NCBI GenBank assembly: GCA_028709565.1
Contig: JAQVWU010000105.1
Location: forward strand, 1 to 8,550
Direction of reading: 5' to 3'
Source of the DNA: Eubacteriales bacterium
GTDB taxonomy: Bacteria; Bacillota; Clostridia; Oscillospirales; CAG-272
Length of the DNA stretch: 8,550 bases
The position numbers and the translations under genes were made by a program. Shown piece after piece: positions 5,175-8,550 of the stretch. The first letter of the stretch is position 1, and each line of letters opens with the position of its first letter. The notes under the pieces were generated by a model. That model ran no database searches. It was not told the DNA's origin and saw only the letters and a list, made by a program, of their open reading frames with translations.

Positions 5175-6635
5175 TTAGCCTGCTGCCATCGCTTCGCGGA
5201 TGCTTGCGGCGGTCTTTTCAATCTTATTGTTAACCGCGGTCAATTTTGCGGCAAACTGCGAGATAAAATCGCGGTTGTTTGAGGAATACATAGTCGACAT
5301 AAAGGCGTCGCGTATGTCAGCGCAAAACAAAGTGTCACCGAGGTCAACGACGCGGTTATTGAATATCAGGTCGAGCATCGCAATACTTTCCTCATCACGC
5401 GAATATTTACCCTTGAGCGTGATGTCATAATAAGCGGGGGTAACATTCTGCCCGGCGTAATAATTGGCGGTTTCGAGCACCGCGCCGGTCAGTTCAAGGT
5501 CCGTATTGGTCATAGGCAGCACGGGAGGCATATAATAGCTGACGCGCGAATAATATTCGTCCTGATCCTCGTCATATTTCGGATAGGGGATAATGCCGAA
5601 ATCAGTCTCCATATCACGCAGAGTGCCGATCCAGAACATCGAGCAGTCCATGAACAGGGATTGATTGGCGGCGAACATCTGACGGTTGTCGGAGGGAACG
5701 TCGGAGTCGTTGTTGGAGTTATAGCGGGCATTGATGTCATAGGTCATCTCATAGACCTTTTCGAGCACGCTGATAAAGCGATCGTCCTCGATAGCGAGTT
5801 GGGGAACGCCCTCGTCATTCATTTCGAGCGTTTTTTCGCCCGCACCTATCCAGAAGCTGGGAAGGGTCATTTTTGCCGCGCTCAGATAGCCGAAGGTGTC
5901 TTCTTTATCGACTATACCGTTACCGTTGGTGTCGGTGATAACGGTTTCCATCGTTTCCTTCATCTTATCCATTGTCCACTTACCTGAATTGATAAGCTCA
6001 TAAGGGCTGGCGAGGTTGTTCTGCTCTATGAGCGCGGTAGAGAAGAGCAGAATATAGGTCAGATCGTGGGTGGAGATGCTGAGGTCTCCGATCGCTGCGT
6101 ATCTCATACCGCAGAAGGTCAAAGAATCTGAGACGCTGCTGTCCCAATAAGGCCTGGAGAGATCGATATAGGGGACGTTTTCATAACCGAGTATGTAATT
6201 GCTTCCGAGCAGCATAACAGCGTCCACACAGAAGACGTTTGCCACTTGAATCACGTCATCTCCGGCGGTTATAATAGGGGTCAGAGCGGAAGCTGCGGGA
6301 TAGCCGCTCGTCATGACGAACTGTTCGATATTGACGTTTAGCTTTTGATTGGTGTTGGCAACCGCGTCATATTGCGCATCGTTGAGGACTTCGCCGTTGA
6401 TCTCCTCAATGACAATGGTGTTGCGGGCGTTGGCATTTTCGACGACTCCGAAGGTGAAGGTTGCGCCGTCAAAAGAAACATCGTCGCCGATGTCGGGCAT
6501 GGCTTCGGTTTCGACCGCGCTTTCCTCAACGGCATCGGTTACGGCGGCGGTATCAGCCGCATCGGTCTGAGCGGATGCGCAGGATACGAACAGTATGGAC
6601 GCAAGCAGAAGCAGGCAGACAGTTTTGATCATCAT
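5175..6635 (-). CDS. Extracellular solute-binding lipoprotein (carbohydrate ABC-type)
   Basis: A 486-residue lipoprotein that should bind a sugar or oligosaccharide outside the membrane and deliver it to an ABC permease. The start is the ATG at 6635 (or 6632): AAAGGA (6641-6646) lies just upstream, and the peptide MMIKTVCLLLLASILFVSC ends in a lipobox (FVSC) with lipidated Cys19. A low-complexity Ala/Asp/Glu/Thr linker follows (to about residue 50), then FDGATFTFGV opens the binding lobe. DTNGNGIVDKED (about 235-246) is an EF-hand-like calcium loop, frequent in Clostridia sugar-binding proteins. Later stretches (SGKWTMDKMKETM, DFGIIPYPKYDEDQDEYYS) are typical of the family. No permease or ATPase gene lies next to it, so within this window it is an orphan. 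A perfect consensus promoter with an overlapping palindrome precedes it. Confidence 0.88.
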   Translation of the reverse strand: MMIKTVCLLLLASILFVSCASAQTDAADTAAVTDAVEESAVETEAMPDIGDDVSFDGATFTFGVVENANARNTIVIEEINGEVLNDAQYDAVANTNQKLNVNIEQFVMTSGYPAASALTPIITAGDDVIQVANVFCVDAVMLLGSNYILGYENVPYIDLSRPYWDSSVSDSLTFCGMRYAAIGDLSISTHDLTYILLFSTALIEQNNLASPYELINSGKWTMDKMKETMETVITDTNGNGIVDKEDTFGYLSAAKMTLPSFWIGAGEKTLEMNDEGVPQLAIEDDRFISVLEKVYEMTYDINARYNSNNDSDVPSDNRQMFAANQSLFMDCSMFWIGTLRDMETDFGIIPYPKYDEDQDEYYSRVSYYMPPVLPMTNTDLELTGAVLETANYYAGQNVTPAYYDITLKGKYSRDEESIAMLDLIFNNRVVDLGDTLFCADIRDAFMSTMYSSNNRDFISQFAAKLTAVNNKIEKTAASIREAMAAG

Positions 6636-6674
6636 AATATTCCTTTCGATGAAAATTCGCATATTGTGTATATA

Positions 6675-6703
6675 ATTATAATCAATTACTAATAAACTGT
6701 CAA
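6675..6703 (-). promoter_or_regulatory. Perfect sigma-A promoter of the solute-binding protein gene
   Basis: On the minus strand, TTGACA (6698-6703) and TATAAT (6675-6680) are separated by exactly 17 bases. All twelve promoter positions match consensus. Transcription would start near 6668, giving a leader of about 33 bases with the AAAGGA ribosome binding site. A promoter this strong would normally be held in check, and the overlapping palindrome supplies a likely means. Confidence 0.85.
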
Positions 6704-6712
6704 CAGTTTATT
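6691..6712. promoter_or_regulatory. Perfect 10+10 palindromic operator over the -35 box
   Basis: AATAAACTGT (6691-6700) and ACAGTTTATT (6703-6712) are exact reverse complements around a two-base centre. The -35 hexamer (6698-6703) lies across the centre, so a dimeric repressor bound here would block RNA polymerase. The core TGT-N2-ACA is reminiscent of GntR/FadR-type sites, but the regulator cannot be named and no regulator gene is present in the window. Confidence 0.7.
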
Positions 6713-6865
6713 TCTCCAAAGGCACATCAACGCATGAATGTTTTCCAAAAGTAAATTTAAAAAAGCAATAAAAACACAAGCGCTATGATATCGTTAATTT
6801 TATGACGTACTTTTTTCTCTTGTCGTATATCTGTTACGGTATGTTGTTTATTCACGAGTTTGGCG

Positions 6866-6885
6866 CGGACGCATAATATGGTCCG
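6866..6885. repeat. Small dyad upstream of the 44-aa gene
   Basis: CGGAC (6866-6870) and GTCCG (6881-6885) form an inverted repeat with a ten-base spacer, just upstream of the candidate -10 at 6898. It could be a regulator site, but five-base arms are short enough to be chance. Confidence 0.25.
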
Positions 6886-6897
6886 TTGGCGGTAAAA

Positions 6898-6903
6898 TAT
6901 AAT
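6898..6903 (+). promoter_or_regulatory. Candidate -10 box for the 44-aa gene
   Basis: TATAAT on the plus strand, 25 bases before the ATG at 6929. Transcription would start near 6910, leaving a leader of about 19 bases that contains GGAGG. The bases at the -35 distance (6875-6880, AATATG) do not match consensus, so it would be weak or activated. Confidence 0.4.
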
Positions 6904-6928
6904 CGAATAAAACTTTACGGAGGTCGTA

Positions 6929-7063
6929 ATGGCAAAGGACAGTCAGCCCGATAAAAAAGCGGTAGCAAAAAAGAAGGCCAAGGGACAGATACCCTTAACC
7001 CGCGAAAATCAAAATCAAAACCAAAAGGGCAGGAAAAAGCCCCGCGTGCCCAACAGTATTTAA
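6929..7063 (+). CDS. Small lysine-rich basic protein, 44 aa, unknown function
   Basis: The frame ATG at 6929 to TAA at 7061-7063 encodes 44 residues, beginning MAKDSQPDKKAVAKKKAKGQ and ending GRKKPRVPNSI. It has ten Lys and three Arg against three acidic residues, so a net charge of about +10. It has no cysteines, no aromatic residues and no membrane segment. A short Asn-Gln repeat (NQNQNQ, 27-32) joins two basic ends. The gene is supported by GGAGG (6919-6923) five bases before the ATG, a TATAAT upstream and a very strong terminator starting eight bases after the stop. Such a composition suggests a disordered protein that binds nucleic acid or the ribosome, but this is inference and I recognise no family. 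It is transcribed divergently from the solute-binding protein gene, 293 bases from that start. Confidence 0.7.
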   Translation: MAKDSQPDKKAVAKKKAKGQIPLTRENQNQNQKGRKKPRVPNSI

Positions 7064-7070
7064 ATATATA

Positions 7071-7114
7071 AAAGCACACCCCGCGTATCAATATCCGGTA
7101 TCGGGGTGTGCTTT
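7071..7114. terminator. Strong bidirectional terminator
   Basis: AAAGCACACCCCG (7071-7083) and CGGGGTGTGCTTT (7102-7114) are exact complements, forming a 13-base-pair stem with an 18-base loop. The A-run at one foot and T-run at the other let it work both ways. It lies between two convergent genes, the 44-aa gene ending at 7063 and the UroD-like gene ending at 7118, and evidently serves both. Confidence 0.9.
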
Positions 7115-7117
7115 AAT

Positions 7118-8185
7118 TCAGCCTTTAAAGTTTTTGCTCGTCTCAATAAACATCCGCAGATTCTCCGGGGGCGTATCAAATGCGATCGGACTGCCCGTGG
7201 CCGAAACAAAATAACGGCAGCCTCCCCCGGCGGCCCGGAGTTGTTTTTCGGTTTCGCGTTTTACATCGCCGGGCGTACCCATAAGCAGGGTTCCCACCCC
7301 GTCCACATTGCCGAAGAGAATCATGCTGCCCTCCAGCGCGGCATACAGTTCGGCGATATCCAGTCGGCAGGTTTTCTTTGATTCTTCCACCATAATGGCG
7401 GGTACCCCGAGCATTTTTATATCCTCCAGTATCGGCATAACGTCGCCGCAATAATATACAATCATTGACAGTCCGAGCTTTGCCGCTCTTTCGAAAAACA
7501 TCTTCTGCGCTCCGAAAATAATCTCGCGGTAGGTTTTCGGGCTCATGGTGTCGGCGGCGCACAGACATTCAGAAGCTATATAACCGAAGCAGCCGATTTT
7601 ACGCAGCGCCTCCATATACACAAAGCTTTCTTCATAAAGGCGATAGGTGAAATACTCCATCATGTCCGGTTTTTCCAGCAGATTGCACAGCGCGTCTTCA
7701 TAACCGAAATAACCGTACGGGTCAAAAATCGCCGAGGTCTGGTTCGCGTTGTTGTAGAATACGGGAACGGTATCGCCGTATCGGTCGGAGATTAGCTTTA
7801 TATGGTCATATGCGCCGCTTGCAATGATTTCATCGGGCGTATGAAAGAGCAGAGCGGCGAATTCGTCCAGATCCCTTTTACTCTCAAGCCTTCTCACCGC
7901 CGCGCTCAGCCGCGTCAGCTCCTCCCGCCGGTATTTATCGTCATCGTATATCTCCGGTGTTCCGCCGCCGAGATGAAACATATCGAGATTGTAATCCTCA
8001 AAAAATTTCATCTCAACGGCCGCGTATTCCTCCGCCGTTTGCGGCCAGGGACCGCATATCACGTCATAGTCGCTCATAATGCCCGCGTGCTGGTATTTAA
8101 AGCAGCCCCACCAGTGCGGATTGACCATAGGGCGGTCGTTTGTCCCGCCGGCAAGCAGATTTTCATACATCATTTTTGTGGTCAT
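7118..8185 (-). CDS. Uroporphyrinogen decarboxylase-like (URO-D superfamily) protein
   Basis: A 355-residue TIM-barrel protein of the superfamily that holds HemE and the corrinoid methyltransferases MtaA/MtbA. Family marks are the segment around IVYYCGDVMPIL (242-253), the strand MILFGNVDGV (288-297), LLMGTPGDVKRETEKQL (300-316) and TGSPIAFDTPPENL (330-343). The N-terminus lacks HemE's substrate-binding arginine signature, so it is not heme-pathway UroD. In zinc-dependent methyltransferase relatives the metal sits on His-x-Cys and a later Cys; here the first position is Tyr244 (YYC246) and the later one appears to be Ser332, so only Cys246 remains. The ATG at 8185 has GAGG (8191-8194) five bases upstream. 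The gene is alone on its strand in the window, ends at the shared terminator and is divergent from the lipase-like gene. Its substrate is unknown. Confidence 0.88.
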   Translation of the reverse strand: MTTKMMYENLLAGGTNDRPMVNPHWWGCFKYQHAGIMSDYDVICGPWPQTAEEYAAVEMKFFEDYNLDMFHLGGGTPEIYDDDKYRREELTRLSAAVRRLESKRDLDEFAALLFHTPDEIIASGAYDHIKLISDRYGDTVPVFYNNANQTSAIFDPYGYFGYEDALCNLLEKPDMMEYFTYRLYEESFVYMEALRKIGCFGYIASECLCAADTMSPKTYREIIFGAQKMFFERAAKLGLSMIVYYCGDVMPILEDIKMLGVPAIMVEESKKTCRLDIAELYAALEGSMILFGNVDGVGTLLMGTPGDVKRETEKQLRAAGGGCRYFVSATGSPIAFDTPPENLRMFIETSKNFKG

Positions 8186-8220
8186 ATGTACCTCGTTTTA
8201 AGTAAAGTCACATAACGAAA

Positions 8221-8275
8221 CTCTCCGACATATTATAATATACGGGCTACGCCCGCAATTCTGATATACGGAGAG
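8221..8275. promoter_or_regulatory. Divergent control region with nested dyads
   Basis: Between the divergent UroD-like and lipase-like genes, CTCTCCG (8221-8227) and CGGAGAG (8269-8275) form an inverted repeat. Between them lie the self-complementary TATTATAATA (8231-8240), which offers a TATAAT -10 box on both strands, and a small hairpin CGGGC-TAC-GCCCG. The right arm overlaps the lipase-like gene's ribosome binding site (GGAGAGGG, 8270-8277). No good -35 box was found for either direction. Confidence 0.4.
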
Positions 8276-8281
8276 GGCGCC

Positions 8282-8550
8282 ATGAGACCTCTGCTGTCAT
8301 TGTTTCTTGAAATCCTGAATCATACATATACAAAAGTAGAAAACGACGGAAGCTTTGCGATTGATATCGAGGGGACACATCTTACTATTTATTTCCAGCA
8401 GAGCGACGGTCTTACCGACTGGGAACACAATTTGGATTTCCCCGCCGTGCCCTATCGGGATATGCCCGAAACATGGCGCTGCCACAGGGGCTTTTTAAAG
8501 GTATGGAAAAGTATCGAGCCATATCTCATTGATATAATCAACGATAAAAA
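8282..8550 (+). CDS. Class 3 lipase-like alpha/beta hydrolase, N-terminal part (runs off right edge)
   Basis: An open frame from the ATG at 8282 to the window end (89 whole codons, no stop). GGAGAGGG (8270-8277) precedes it by four bases. After a short helical start (MRPLLSLFLEILNH) the segment THLTIYFQQSDGLTDWEHNL (32-51) matches the strand and oxyanion loop of class 3 lipases, normally VAFRGT...DW..NL, with Gln-Ser replacing the usual Gly-Thr. WRCHRGFLKVWKSIEPYL (65-82) matches their HxGF...W helix. There is no signal peptide, so it would be cytoplasmic. The catalytic Ser (GHSLGG), Asp and His would lie beyond the edge, so activity is unverified. It is divergent from the UroD-like gene across about 96 bases. 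Confidence 0.7.
   Translation, partial: MRPLLSLFLEILNHTYTKVENDGSFAIDIEGTHLTIYFQQSDGLTDWEHNLDFPAVPYRDMPETWRCHRGFLKVWKSIEPYLIDIINDK

Noticed and set aside
5661..5987. 108-codon plus-strand frame inside the solute-binding protein gene
   Set aside because: It is antisense to a well-supported lipoprotein gene, has valine/glycine-rich composition typical of a mirror frame, and lacks a ribosome binding site.
6345..6692. 115-codon plus-strand frame over the start of the solute-binding protein gene and its promoter
   Set aside because: It mirrors the signal peptide and linker of the real gene and runs through its promoter.
7176..7568. 130-codon minus-strand frame inside the UroD-like gene
   Set aside because: An arginine-rich shifted-frame shadow of the UroD-like protein.
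7802..8215. 137-codon plus-strand frame opposite the UroD-like gene
   Set aside because: Antisense shadow; it crosses the real start and ribosome binding site of the UroD-like gene.

Overview
The window looks like a piece of a Clostridia-type Firmicutes chromosome, probably an uncultured gut-type anaerobe. The signs are strong GGAGG-type ribosome binding sites, consensus sigma-A promoter elements, GTG and TTG starts, a lipoprotein sugar-type solute-binding protein and a UroD-like protein of a kind common in Clostridia. This is inferred from gene style, not from a marker gene. The left part (about 250-5050) is visibly more A/T-rich than the genes at 5175-6635 and 7118-8185, which suggests accessory DNA joined to older chromosome.

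Left edge (1-1100): the 5' end of a transposase runs off the left edge on the minus strand. It is followed by a lone 113-residue protein of unknown function on the plus strand with its own ribosome binding site and a hairpin terminator, then about 360 bases with only a doubtful 61-codon reading frame.

Centre (1104-4334, minus strand): a tight four-gene operon, read from right to left: class I SAM methyltransferase (GTG start), second SAM methyltransferase, 5'-3' exonuclease of the FEN/Pol I N-terminal type, and alpha/beta-hydrolase esterase. Gaps are 10, 20 and 21 bases. A separate GNAT acetyltransferase (TTG start, 4539-5030) lies upstream on the same strand. Between it and the operon lies what looks like the relic of a Nudix hydrolase. 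GNAT, Nudix and methyltransferase genes together resemble a cassette of small-molecule-modifying enzymes, but no substrate can be read from the sequence.

Right part (5175-8550): an orphan solute-binding lipoprotein (minus strand) with a perfect consensus promoter whose -35 box lies inside a perfect 10+10 base palindrome; a 44-codon, very lysine-rich small gene on the plus strand (6929-7063); a strong bidirectional terminator shared with the convergent UroD-like gene (7118-8185, minus strand); and, divergent from that, the start of a class 3 lipase-like gene that runs off the right edge.

No RNA gene, CRISPR array or complete mobile element was seen. The points most worth a second look are the palindrome-gated promoter, the 44-residue basic protein, the methyltransferase/exonuclease/esterase operon and the Nudix relic.
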